Shown here: positions 16,950-25,465 of the stretch, in pieces
How positions within the stretch are numbered: the first letter of the stretch is position 1
Layout: every line of letters begins with the position of its first letter
From: CAZEQD01 sp964514305
GTDB lineage: Bacteria > Acidobacteriota > Aminicenantia > Aminicenantales > Aminicenantaceae
Assembly: GCA_964514305.1 (NCBI GenBank)
Contig: CAZEQD010000006.1
Coordinates: forward strand, 1-61,940
DNA length: 61,940 nucleotides
Reading direction: 5' to 3'
The notes under the pieces: generated by a model
The model's database searches: none
The model's input: only the letters and a program-made list of their open reading frames with translations
What the model was told of the DNA's origin: nothing
Position numbers and translations under genes: made by a program

Positions 16950-18311
16950 TCAGGTTAGGTATTTGAGGAATAATGTGCCAAAGCCAAGAAAAGAAAGCAA
17001 ACCAATCGTATCTGTACACATAGTTAGGAGGTTAACTGAGGCCAAAGCAGGGTCGAGGTGAATTAATTTTAAGAACAAAGGAATTAAAGTGCCGAGAAGT
17101 GCGGCATTGAAGAGATTGATAATAATGGCCAAACCAAGAACTAATCCTAAAAATGGATTGCCGATGATTAAGTAAGAAATAACAGCCAGCACCAGGCCAA
17201 TAATAAAGCCATTACAAATGCCCACTAAAGTTTCTTTGGCCAGAGCTTTTCTGATAGTCATCCAGTCAGTTTGGCCGATTGTTAATTCTCTTACCATAAC
17301 AGCAATGGTCTGATTACCGGCAATTCCTCCTAGAGCTCCTACGAGAGGCATAAAGACAGCTAAGGTGACAAATTGTTGGATGGTACCCTTAAAATAATTA
17401 ACGACAAAGGGAGCTAGCGAAGCAGTCAACACACTGAAGAGAAGAAATGGAAGTCTTTTTTTGATAGAGGTTAAAGGATTATCCTGAATTCTATAGGACG
17501 AATCCAAGGAAACCATCTTATAAATATCTTCGGTAGCTTCTTTATCGATAACATCAATGACATCATCAACGGTCACTACTCCTACCAATTTGTTATCGGA
17601 ATCAACAACTGGGACAGCCACCAGATTATAATCAGCTACAATTCTGGCTACTTCTTCTTGGTCTGTTTCGGTGCGGACGCTAATTACATCCTTGGTCATA
17701 ATATCCTTAAGAGGTGTATTAGGACGGGCAAAAAGCAGCTGTCTTAAAGAAACTACTCCGACAAGACGACCCTCGTCATCGACCACATAGAGATAAAAGG
17801 CAGATTCCACATCTCCCTCAAGCTGCATAGCTGTTATAGCATCTGAAACATTGGTATTCTGGTTTAGAGCATAGAAATTAGGGGACATGATGCGCCCAGC
17901 TGTCTCTTCTTCATAGTGGAGGAGACCCTTTACTTCTTCAGATGGTTCTTTTTCCATGGAAGCTAAAATGGAGGTTTTTAACTCTTCGGGGAGAAAGTCT
18001 AGAATCGGGACAGCATCATCAGAAGGGATAACTTGAAAAAGATCAGAGCTTTGCTCTAAAGGAAGTTCTTTTAAAATTTTAGCTGCATCCTCTGGATCAA
18101 GTTCACTTAAAACTTCAGCTGCTTTTTCTTTATCTCTTTCATAAAGATTATTAAAAAGAATCAGCCTTTCTCTGAAAACCAGGTGTTCGATGATGGCCGC
18201 AATATCGGCTGGATGAAGTTTTTTAACTAGATTCCAAAGGCGGTGGAGAGCCCCCATGTTTATGAATTTCCGGGCTGAACTGGTAGCTATTCTAAGAGAT
18301 TCTAACTTCAT
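16950..18311 (-). CDS. mgtE: MgtE-type magnesium transporter
   Basis: This 453-residue protein shows the full MgtE architecture. A superhelical N domain (about 1-130) has LHPADIAAIIEHL and LDPEDAAKILKEL. Two CBS domains follow (about 135-260, with GVVSLRQLL and GVVTVDDVIDVID). The C-terminal part has about five membrane helices (about 285-453), including the GALGGIAGNQTIAVMVREL pore segment. It should conduct Mg2+ into the cell and be gated by Mg2+ binding to the cytosolic domains. Only ~55 nt separate it from the AGCS gene, so I see no room for an M-box riboswitch and none is apparent. Confidence 0.95.
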   Translation of the reverse strand: MKLESLRIATSSARKFINMGALHRLWNLVKKLHPADIAAIIEHLVFRERLILFNNLYERDKEKAAEVLSELDPEDAAKILKELPLEQSSDLFQVIPSDDAVPILDFLPEELKTSILASMEKEPSEEVKGLLHYEEETAGRIMSPNFYALNQNTNVSDAITAMQLEGDVESAFYLYVVDDEGRLVGVVSLRQLLFARPNTPLKDIMTKDVISVRTETDQEEVARIVADYNLVAVPVVDSDNKLVGVVTVDDVIDVIDKEATEDIYKMVSLDSSYRIQDNPLTSIKKRLPFLLFSVLTASLAPFVVNYFKGTIQQFVTLAVFMPLVGALGGIAGNQTIAVMVRELTIGQTDWMTIRKALAKETLVGICNGFIIGLVLAVISYLIIGNPFLGLVLGLAIIINLFNAALLGTLIPLFLKLIHLDPALASVNLLTMCTDTIGLLSFLGFGTLFLKYLT

Positions 18312-18366
18312 TTTTTTCTGGCTACTCTGTGCTTTTCACCATAACACAAAAAAAAAGAGCTGTAAA

Positions 18367-19713
18367 TCAGTGTTTTTTGTAAAAATATTTATTAGTTTCA
18401 GCCACAATTATACTACTTAAGCCAATCAACCCCACTAAATTGGGGAAGGCCATAAGCCCGTTCATCAAATCAGCTGCTGTCCAGACTGTTTCTAATTTTA
18501 AAAAAGTGCCTATACCTACAAAAATTACAAAAAGAATTCGGTATATTTTGACCACTCTTTCCCGGAAAAGATATTCAATGGATTTTTCTCCATAGTAACA
18601 CCAACCCAGAATGGTGGAATAAGCAAAGAAGATAAGTCCCATAGTTACCACAAACTCCCCTAATCCTCCAGGGAGAGTGCGGTCAAAAGCCAGGGCTGTT
18701 AATTCTGCTCCAGTTCGGCCTGAGTTCCAGAGACCACTTAGTAGCAATACTAATCCAGTCATGGTGCAAACAACCAGAGTATCAATAAAAGTCTGAGTCA
18801 TGGAAACCAAGGCCTGTTTGACGGGATTAGGGGTTTTAGCTGCAGCTGCGGCAATGGGGGCTGAGCCTAAGCCAGACTCGTTAGAAAAAACGCCTCTTGC
18901 CACGCCGATTCTTATGGTCTGCATCAAGGTTGTACCCAGAAATCCTCCAACGGCAGCTGTAGGAGTAAAAGCTGACTTTATGATTAGCAGAAAAATTTTA
19001 GGAAGAGCTGAAATTTTTAAGAGAATGATAAGGAGGGCACCCGAGAAGTAAATAATAATCATAAAAGGAACAATATATTGGGTGACTCTGGCTATGCTTT
19101 TAATCCCTCCCAGGACAACCATTGCTGTTAAAGTAGCCAGGACAATGCCTGTAACCCAGTTAGGGATGCCGAAAGAAGTTCTGACAGCTTCGGCCACTGA
19201 GTTGGATTGGACCATGTTGCCTATACCAAAAGCAGCAACAGCTGCAAATATGGCAAATAAGATCCCCAACCACTTCCAGCCCAGTCCTTTGGAGATGTAA
19301 TACATAGGCCCACCACTCATAGTGCCAAATTTGTCCTTCTCTCTAAATTTTATAGCTAGGAGAGCCTCAGAGTATTTGGTGGCCATCCCGAACAAGCCTG
19401 TAATCCACATCCAGAAAAGTGCTCCTGGGCCTCCAATCACTATGGCTGTGGCTACCCCAGCGATGTTTCCGGTGCCGACGGTGGCGGCCAGAGCAGTCAT
19501 CAAAGCTTGAAAATGAGAGATATCTCCAGCTTCCTCATCATCTTCCTTTCTTTTAATTAAAGCTAAGTAAAGAGAATAAATTAATCCCCTTAGCTGCAGT
19601 CCTCTCAAGATGACAGTTAAGAAAATTCCAGTACCCACCAGGAGGACTATAAGAGGGACTCCCCAGACGAAATCCCTCATTGAGGTTATAATCTTTATTA
19701 TTTGATCTTCCAT
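18367..19713 (-). CDS. AGCS-family sodium:alanine/glycine symporter
   Basis: This protein (448 residues from the chosen start) has the AGCS profile: VWGVPLIVLLVGTGIFLT at the N-terminus, FQALMTALAATVGTGNIAGVATA, and GGPMYYISKGLGWKW. The GTGNIAGV loop is the family's hallmark substrate/Na+ region. I start it at ATG 19713 (MEDQIIKI) because AGCS proteins begin this way; a longer reading from TTG 19758 adds 15 residues. It imports alanine or glycine with Na+ at the inner membrane, consistent with an amino-acid-using lifestyle. It lies downstream of ntrX, but whether NtrX controls it cannot be told. Confidence 0.92.
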   Translation of the reverse strand: MEDQIIKIITSMRDFVWGVPLIVLLVGTGIFLTVILRGLQLRGLIYSLYLALIKRKEDDEEAGDISHFQALMTALAATVGTGNIAGVATAIVIGGPGALFWMWITGLFGMATKYSEALLAIKFREKDKFGTMSGGPMYYISKGLGWKWLGILFAIFAAVAAFGIGNMVQSNSVAEAVRTSFGIPNWVTGIVLATLTAMVVLGGIKSIARVTQYIVPFMIIIYFSGALLIILLKISALPKIFLLIIKSAFTPTAAVGGFLGTTLMQTIRIGVARGVFSNESGLGSAPIAAAAAKTPNPVKQALVSMTQTFIDTLVVCTMTGLVLLLSGLWNSGRTGAELTALAFDRTLPGGLGEFVVTMGLIFFAYSTILGWCYYGEKSIEYLFRERVVKIYRILFVIFVGIGTFLKLETVWTAADLMNGLMAFPNLVGLIGLSSIIVAETNKYFYKKH

Positions 19714-19792
19714 TCCTGTCAAATTCCCAAAAAAAATTTCCTCTATTATAACAATCAAAGATAAGGAGGTCTATAAAGAATGTTTATGAAAT

Positions 19793-21154
19793 TTATCCCA
19801 GGAAGGAGAGGCCTAAATCTTTTATCTTCTGTTGGAGATGTTTAGGTTCAACTTTTAAAATAGCGGCAGCTTGATCAAGATCCCAGCTATGATTAATTAA
19901 TATCCGATGGATGTATTCTTTTTCGAAATTTTCTTTGGCCTCTTTTAAGGATTTATATTCATTTTCTTCAGATATATATTGGAACTCCCGGGGTTCGACT
20001 AGGAGAGAGAGATGAGAAGACTTTATTTGTTCATCTTCGACCATAATTACGAATCTTTCGATTACGTTTATTAATTCACTGAGATTGCCAGGCCAAGAAT
20101 AATTGAGAAAAGCCTTCATCGCCTCCTGACTCATGGTTTTAGGCTTTTTGCCGTATTCATGAGAAAAATATTTTAGAAAATAATCAATTAAAAGAGGAAT
20201 ATCTTCCTTTCTTTCGCGAAGAGGAGGAATAACCAAAGGAATGACATTGAGTTTAAAGAATAAATCTTCTCTGAATAATCCTTGACTCACCAGCTCTCTA
20301 AGGTTCCTGTTGGTAGCAGCAATAAGCCTAGTATTGATTGAAATCGAATCTGAAGAGCCTATAGGTTCAAATTTTTGGTCTTCAATTACTCTGACTAATT
20401 TGGCTTGAGTTTTTAAACTCATATAACCTATTTCATCTAAGAATAATGTACCTCCATCGGCCAGCAATAATTTCCCTTTTTTGCTTTTTTCAGCTTGAGG
20501 AAAGCTTCCTTTGACGTAGCCAAAGAGCTCGTTTTCAATCAAATCATCAGGAATGGCCGCCGCATTTATTTGGATAAATCTTTTATTTTTTCTGGGGCTT
20601 TGCTGATGGATCAAACGGGCAATGAGCTCTTTACCAGTGCCGTTTTCCCCGTAAATGAGAACACGGCCATTGGTCGGGGCAGCCTTCTTAATTTCAGCCC
20701 TTAGTTTTTGGATGGAGGAGCTCTTGCCAATTAGGAGATACTTTGTCTTGATTTTTTCTTTAAGCTGGATATTTTCTTCTTCCAGCCGTTTTTGTTTGAG
20801 AGCATTCTTGGCCGTTAAGACTACCTTTTCTAGAGATAATGGCTTTTCTAAAAAGTCATAAGCTCCCAGTTTAGTAGCTTTTACTGCTGTTTCCACCGAA
20901 CCATGGCCGGTGATCATCACCACCTGGGTATTAATTTCGTTACTTTTTATTTGTTTGAGGACTTCTATCCCGCTCATATTGGGCAGCCAAATGTCAAGGA
21001 GGATAAGGTCGAAATTTTCACTTTTCAGCAGTTCAAGTCCATCTTCTCCGCTTTCTGTGCTCTCGACAGCAAAACCTTCATCTTCCAGTATTCCCCTTAG
21101 AGTAGAACGGATTCCCGCCTCGTCATCAATTATTAGAATTTTATCTTTTATCAT
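19793..21154 (-). CDS. ntrX: NtrC/NtrX-family response regulator with an aberrant GAFTGA loop
   Basis: This 453-residue protein has a receiver domain with phospho-acceptor Asp54 (LLDIWLPNMSG) and FLEKP. The AAA+ domain has Walker A GENGTGKE (169-176) and Walker B GGTLFLDE (234-241). A Fis-type C-terminal helix-turn-helix follows. The loop that in sigma54 activators reads GAFTGA reads GSFPQA here (216-221), with Thr replaced by Pro, so productive contact with sigma54 is doubtful. NtrX proteins in several lineages are thought to work with sigma70 or as repressors. Its ATG overlaps the ntrY stop by 4 nt (ATGA), a clear coupled two-component pair. Alternative reading: a generic AtoC-like regulator. 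Confidence 0.85.
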   Translation of the reverse strand: MIKDKILIIDDEAGIRSTLRGILEDEGFAVESTESGEDGLELLKSENFDLILLDIWLPNMSGIEVLKQIKSNEINTQVVMITGHGSVETAVKATKLGAYDFLEKPLSLEKVVLTAKNALKQKRLEEENIQLKEKIKTKYLLIGKSSSIQKLRAEIKKAAPTNGRVLIYGENGTGKELIARLIHQQSPRKNKRFIQINAAAIPDDLIENELFGYVKGSFPQAEKSKKGKLLLADGGTLFLDEIGYMSLKTQAKLVRVIEDQKFEPIGSSDSISINTRLIAATNRNLRELVSQGLFREDLFFKLNVIPLVIPPLRERKEDIPLLIDYFLKYFSHEYGKKPKTMSQEAMKAFLNYSWPGNLSELINVIERFVIMVEDEQIKSSHLSLLVEPREFQYISEENEYKSLKEAKENFEKEYIHRILINHSWDLDQAAAILKVEPKHLQQKIKDLGLSFLG

Positions 21155-23316
21155 GCTGGTAATTGGATTATAAATTTAGCTCCATGAGGTCGGTTATTAG
21201 CCACCTCAATAGTGCCGTTGTGCTCGGTGATAACCTGATTGACTATAGCCAAACCAAGCCCTGTCCCCTTTTTTTTGGTGGAGAAATGAGGTAGAAACAA
21301 TTTCTCTTTTTCTTTAACAGGAATTCCCGGTCCTGAATCAGACAGTTCAATTTTAACTTTATTGTGAGGTTGGTCATAAGAAGTCTTGATTTTAATTTTC
21401 CCTTTTTTATTCATAGCTTCAATAGCGTTGTCAAGGAGATTTATAAAAACTCTTTTCATCTGTTCAGGGTCGATTTGAATGAGCGAGGGTACATCTGGAG
21501 AAAGAGAAACATCAAACTCAACCTTTGTAAATATTCCTTTAAATAGAGAAATAGTCTGTTCTAAGATCTCGTGAAGGTCACCTGATTGAAGATTTACATT
21601 GGGCATGCGGGCAAAGTTTGAAAATTCATCTATTAGACTTTTTATGGTTCTGGCTTCAGCAACAATAGTGGAGGCTCCTTCTTTGATAATGGCTTCCTGT
21701 TTTTTATCTTTTTGTTTTAAATTTTTGATTATTCTTTCGGCTGAAAGCTGGATAGGAGTTAGGGGGTTTTTGATTTCGTGAGCCACTCTTTGGGCTATTT
21801 CTTTCCAGGCAGCAATTTTTTGAGCTTTGATAAGTTGAGTGAGGTTGTCAATAACAACGATCATACCTGCAAATTTATTATTAGATTGTCTAAGAGGGGA
21901 TAGAGTCAAAGCCAGAGTTTTATTTTGACTGTCGACACTTATGTTTATTTCTTTGTCCATCAACTTGAATTTCTTTTCCAGGCCTCGTTTAATGTAGGTG
22001 ACAATTTCTTTATATTTGGCCTGGCTAAGAACATCTTGATAGCTTTTACCTACTAGGTCTTTTTCTTGAAGACCTAACATTTCTTGGGCAGAAGGATTGA
22101 TCGTGGATATGGTACCTTGAGCATCCAGAGTGATAACGCCAGTAGCAATATTATTGAGGATGGCCTCAATATACTTTTTGCGGGCCTCTAACTCTGAGGT
22201 TTTCTGGGCAATATTTTGCTGGCTTTCTTTAAGATCTGAAATCATTTGATTGAAAGAATCAATAAGAATTCCTAATTCATCTGAAGCAGGATCCTCAACT
22301 TTGACTTCAAGATTTCCCCGAGAAACTTCTTTTGTAGCCTGGGCCAACTTTTCTATAGGGACAGTAATGCTTTTGGCCAGGTGAAATCCTATCCATGAAG
22401 CAGCAAAAATAATAAGAAGAGTAATAAAGACCAAAGTAATTAAATAAAAGGTTTTGACCGGATTTTTCTGTATTTTTAGCTGATGATACCTCTGGACATA
22501 GGCACTGATATTATTTATTCTTTGAGCGTAATTTTGGGGAAGAAATTTTCCAGCTATTACTAGGACACTGCCAATATTGGGGACTTTAAATGATATTCCC
22601 CGCCGAATCATTTCTCCGCTGCCCATGGGTTCGATGCTCCTGAATTTTTCACCTAAATGGGCTCTTTTGACGATATTGGTGGTTAGATCCCGATAATATT
22701 GACGAGGGAGATTGGAACTTAAATAGGCAAATAGTTCTTCATCTTCCAGATAAATCCCTATTTCATCCAATCTGTATTCTGTCAATTTTTGTTTTATAAA
22801 ATTCATAAGAGCCAAACGGCGATTGGGATCTACTAAATTTTTATCTTTAATGACACTACTCAGCTGTTGGGCGTAATGAAGAGTTATTTCCTCACTGTTG
22901 AGATAAAAACTGTCAGCCAAGCTTTTAGTATCATTCAAAATTTTATCTATTGGCGTTTTAAACCAATTTTCGATATTACGGCTTATTAAGTCGCTGGCAA
23001 AGAAGAAGAGAAGGAGGGTTGGAATTAAAGATAAAGCTGTGAAGAAAAGGAGCAGCTTGGTTTTAAAATGAGCCCCAATCACTTTTCTTTTACGTTCTAA
23101 ATAAAGTTTGACTAAATTCCTGCCTAGTACAAAAAGAAGGATAAGAAAAAGAAGAACGACGATAATCTGAAGCATAGAGAGCAGAACATTGGTTACTGCT
23201 GTTGGCGAGAATTCTTGAGATTCGCGGATGAAATATTCGATGGCGAAAAAAAGAATAATAAGAAAGACAATGATGGCTCCAATAAAGCGTGAGCCTTTTT
23301 TCTTGCTGTTTTCCAT
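21151..23316 (-). CDS. ntrY: NtrY-like membrane sensor histidine kinase
   Basis: This 721-residue kinase has N-terminal transmembrane helices (about 12-100) and an extracytoplasmic sensor region (about 110-285). A further membrane helix near 290-315, a HAMP linker and a PAS domain (about 385-490) follow. The HisKA box is VAHEIKNPLTPIQ with His513, and the HATPase_c has LLDNAIEAM, DSGPGIP and GTGLGLAIV. This is the NtrY layout (membrane, HAMP, PAS, kinase). It should phosphorylate the NtrX-like regulator encoded immediately downstream. NtrY/NtrX pairs respond to nitrogen, redox or envelope cues in other bacteria; the signal here is unknown. Confidence 0.92.
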   Translation of the reverse strand: MENSKKKGSRFIGAIIVFLIILFFAIEYFIRESQEFSPTAVTNVLLSMLQIIVVLLFLILLFVLGRNLVKLYLERKRKVIGAHFKTKLLLFFTALSLIPTLLLFFFASDLISRNIENWFKTPIDKILNDTKSLADSFYLNSEEITLHYAQQLSSVIKDKNLVDPNRRLALMNFIKQKLTEYRLDEIGIYLEDEELFAYLSSNLPRQYYRDLTTNIVKRAHLGEKFRSIEPMGSGEMIRRGISFKVPNIGSVLVIAGKFLPQNYAQRINNISAYVQRYHQLKIQKNPVKTFYLITLVFITLLIIFAASWIGFHLAKSITVPIEKLAQATKEVSRGNLEVKVEDPASDELGILIDSFNQMISDLKESQQNIAQKTSELEARKKYIEAILNNIATGVITLDAQGTISTINPSAQEMLGLQEKDLVGKSYQDVLSQAKYKEIVTYIKRGLEKKFKLMDKEINISVDSQNKTLALTLSPLRQSNNKFAGMIVVIDNLTQLIKAQKIAAWKEIAQRVAHEIKNPLTPIQLSAERIIKNLKQKDKKQEAIIKEGASTIVAEARTIKSLIDEFSNFARMPNVNLQSGDLHEILEQTISLFKGIFTKVEFDVSLSPDVPSLIQIDPEQMKRVFINLLDNAIEAMNKKGKIKIKTSYDQPHNKVKIELSDSGPGIPVKEKEKLFLPHFSTKKKGTGLGLAIVNQVITEHNGTIEVANNRPHGAKFIIQLPA

Positions 23317-23438
23317 CTGTTTTTTTTAATAGACTGAATTATTCATAAAATCTTCGGATCTTTTATTTATTTTCATTGATATTTTTATCATGATTTTTCG
23401 TAAACTCATGGAGATCGCTTTGCACTTTTAATTTTATT

Positions 23439-23585
23439 TTAATCATAATCGGCATCTTTTACCCTTAGGGCGAGCCGATCTTGCTGGATCTGCTTCATTA
23501 CAGGGCATTTGCGGTGGATGACCACAGCTTCATGCCCTGTGCCTCTCATCTGCAGCAACCTCGACTCGTGAATAATCCAGGTTAA
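23439..23585 (-). repeat. GC-richer palindromic element or coding relic in the rodZ-ntrY spacer
   Basis: This patch is visibly richer in G+C than its AT-rich surroundings. It contains an inverted repeat ACAGGGCAT (23500-23508) and ATGCCCTGT (23532-23540), with a nested GTGG/CCAC stem. The minus strand is also open for ~48 codons ending at TAA 23439, including MRGTGHEAVVIHRKCPV (ATG at 23549). It may be a REP-like or IS-derived repeat, or the 3' relic of a gene. I do not recognise it. Confidence 0.5.
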
Positions 23586-23613
23586 TTATTGGCTATTTTT
23601 ACTTGTATTATCC

Positions 23614-24375
23614 TTATTTGGCCTTGAATATAAACTGTTTAATATTGTCAGGAGTAATTTTGATGTTTTTAACTACAGCTCCTGGTCTGCCAAAAGGTTT
23701 TCCTTGGTGGTGGTTTATGGTATAAGTTAAACCTCCAGCATTTCCGAGGTGAAGGATGATTTCTTTTGAAGCCCTGATAGCTGCTTTTTGGCCACTGTTT
23801 TTTATGCCGTTTAAAGTCAGACGCCCATCAGCATAAACCTGAATCCAGGTTTTATCAAGAAAAGAAATTTCTAGAAGAATTCCTTTTTCTATTTTCGAAG
23901 CTTGTTGGTCTATATCATTTAGAAAGGTAGAAGTAAATTTTTCTCTTTGCTGTAGAGTTGGAACTCTAGTCTGGTCTAAGATGGATTTTTGCTCTTTTTT
24001 TGTCAAGAAGAGAGATAAAGATAAGGCAATAAGAATCAAAATAACAATTAAAATAATATATTGGAGAAGCTTCCTGACATCTTTGGGGATTAATTTAAGG
24101 GGCTTCTCTTTTTTCTTTTCAGTTTCATCTGCCTCCTCTTTGAGAAGCGAATCTTCATAATATTTATTGAGAACAGTTTCTTCTTCAAGGCCTAAGTAAT
24201 TAGCATAGGAGCGGATGATGCCCTTAGTAAAGAATTTTCCAGGAAGCATATCCAGTTGATCATCTTCTAAAGCTCTTAAAAATCTTAAACTGATTTTAGT
24301 AGAATCAGCTATTTCCTTTAAAGAAATTCCCCTCAGCTCTCTTTCTCTTTTAAGTTCTTGCCCTAAAGATGCCAT
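23614..24375 (-). CDS. rodZ: RodZ-like helix-turn-helix membrane protein
   Basis: This 253-residue protein has an N-terminal Xre-like helix-turn-helix (LKRERELRGISLKEIADST, about 8-70), charged linkers and one transmembrane helix near 108-130. A C-terminal DUF4115-type beta domain follows (about 165-250, with TWIQVYADG and GNAGGLTYTINHHQG). This is the RodZ layout: the cytosolic helix-turn-helix contacts MreB and the periplasmic domain supports rod-shape cell-wall synthesis. It is somewhat shorter than E. coli RodZ (337), as in many non-proteobacteria. It lies upstream of ntrY on the same strand, separated by a ~300-bp spacer with a repeat-like element. Confidence 0.85.
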   Translation of the reverse strand: MASLGQELKRERELRGISLKEIADSTKISLRFLRALEDDQLDMLPGKFFTKGIIRSYANYLGLEEETVLNKYYEDSLLKEEADETEKKKEKPLKLIPKDVRKLLQYIILIVILILIALSLSLFLTKKEQKSILDQTRVPTLQQREKFTSTFLNDIDQQASKIEKGILLEISFLDKTWIQVYADGRLTLNGIKNSGQKAAIRASKEIILHLGNAGGLTYTINHHQGKPFGRPGAVVKNIKITPDNIKQFIFKAK

Positions 24376-24810
24376 TACTGGGGGAATTTTATGACAAGTC
24401 TCCTTTCATGTCAATCTGTTCTCGCCTTACCTAGGATTAGATATGAACTTCTTGCTGGGCTTGATATCTATAAAAAAACAAGACTTAAAATAGCTACCAG
24501 CCACATTAATAAAATATAAATTAAATGTTGTTACCCACACAATATGGAAGAGAACCGCTTTATTTTCCATAATTTGTAGGCTATTAATCTAGCCTTCTTT
24601 AAATTATTAATATTTCTCTTTAGATGTTTTTTTAAATACGGATATTTTACTAAGGTAGATTAATTAAACGATTTTTCTGGGAAAAAACTTCTTGAAGTCT
24701 TTAGAAAAAGAGCAGTTGAGAGGGTTTTATTTCAACTAGGGCGGTAATAACCTTGCTGTGTTATTTCAGTTGACCTTTCAAGATTCAGGCCATAGACTTT
24801 AATAAGAATA
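24376..24810. other. Divergent intergenic region, 435 bp, AT-rich
   Basis: It separates rodZ (minus) and nfi (plus). I see no gene or clear repeat. A promoter-like pair lies next to nfi (see that entry). Confidence 0.6.
24770..24798 (+). promoter_or_regulatory. Promoter candidate placing nfi on a near-leaderless mRNA
   Basis: TTGACC (24770-24775), a 17-nt spacer and TAGACT (24793-24798). Initiation ~7 nt later would fall within a few bases of the ATG at 24811, which has no Shine-Dalgarno sequence. Confidence 0.35.
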
Positions 24811-25452
24811 ATGAAAAAAGCGGTCCTAGAGCGTTTAGCTCGTTCGCAGCTTGAACTTTCTCGGCGACTTAAGTTAAGCTGGACAGAAAATTCAGTTGAA
24901 TTGGTGGCTGGAGCTGATTTCAGCTATGACTTGACTCGGAAAAAAATTACGGCCTGCTTGGTGGTTTTTAGATTTCCTGAATTAAAATTAATAGAAAAAG
25001 TCTGGGCTGTCAAAAACATTAGTTTCCCTTATATTTCTAGCTATTTAGCTTTTAGAGAAGCACCTGCCTTTTTTGCTGCTTTCCAGAAGCTTAAAGTAGT
25101 TCCTGATATTACCTTAATCGATGGCAATGGCATTGCTCATCCCAGGAAAATGGGTTTAGCCTCGTTTGTCGGAGTCATTTTGGATATTTGTACTGTAGGT
25201 TGTGCCAAAAGGCCGGTTTTTTCTTTTATCCCTCCCGGGGAAAAAAGAGGGAGTTATACTTACTTCTTTAATGACAAAAAGGAAAAGATTGGAGTATGCC
25301 TGCGAACAAGGACAGAAGTTAAGCCAATATTTGTCTCGCCCGGTCATAAAATTGATTTTAAAAAGTCAATTCAGTTGGTTCTTAGATGTACCCGCTACAG
25401 GATTCCAGAACCGTTGCGGCAGGCTCATATTTTAGCCAAAAAGGGGCCTTAG
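24811..25452 (+). CDS. nfi: Endonuclease V (deoxyinosine 3'-endonuclease)
   Basis: This 213-residue protein has the EndoV fold markers: AGADFSYD with catalytic-type Asp36, YLAFREAP with Glu83, and LIDGNGIAHPRKMGLAS with Asp104. These correspond to E. coli Asp35, Glu89 and Asp110. Canonical proteins read DGHG and ASH; here they read DGNG and ASF, modest changes outside the metal ligands. It nicks DNA one nucleotide 3' of deoxyinosine. The ATG has no Shine-Dalgarno sequence. It stands alone, convergent with ftsX with 13 nt between stops. Confidence 0.9.
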   Translation: MKKAVLERLARSQLELSRRLKLSWTENSVELVAGADFSYDLTRKKITACLVVFRFPELKLIEKVWAVKNISFPYISSYLAFREAPAFFAAFQKLKVVPDITLIDGNGIAHPRKMGLASFVGVILDICTVGCAKRPVFSFIPPGEKRGSYTYFFNDKKEKIGVCLRTRTEVKPIFVSPGHKIDFKKSIQLVLRCTRYRIPEPLRQAHILAKKGP

Positions 25453-25465
25453 CCAGGGATATAGA

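Noticed and set aside
17000..18366. M-box magnesium riboswitch before mgtE
   Set aside because: Only ~55 nt separate mgtE from the upstream AGCS gene and no M-box-like structure is visible.
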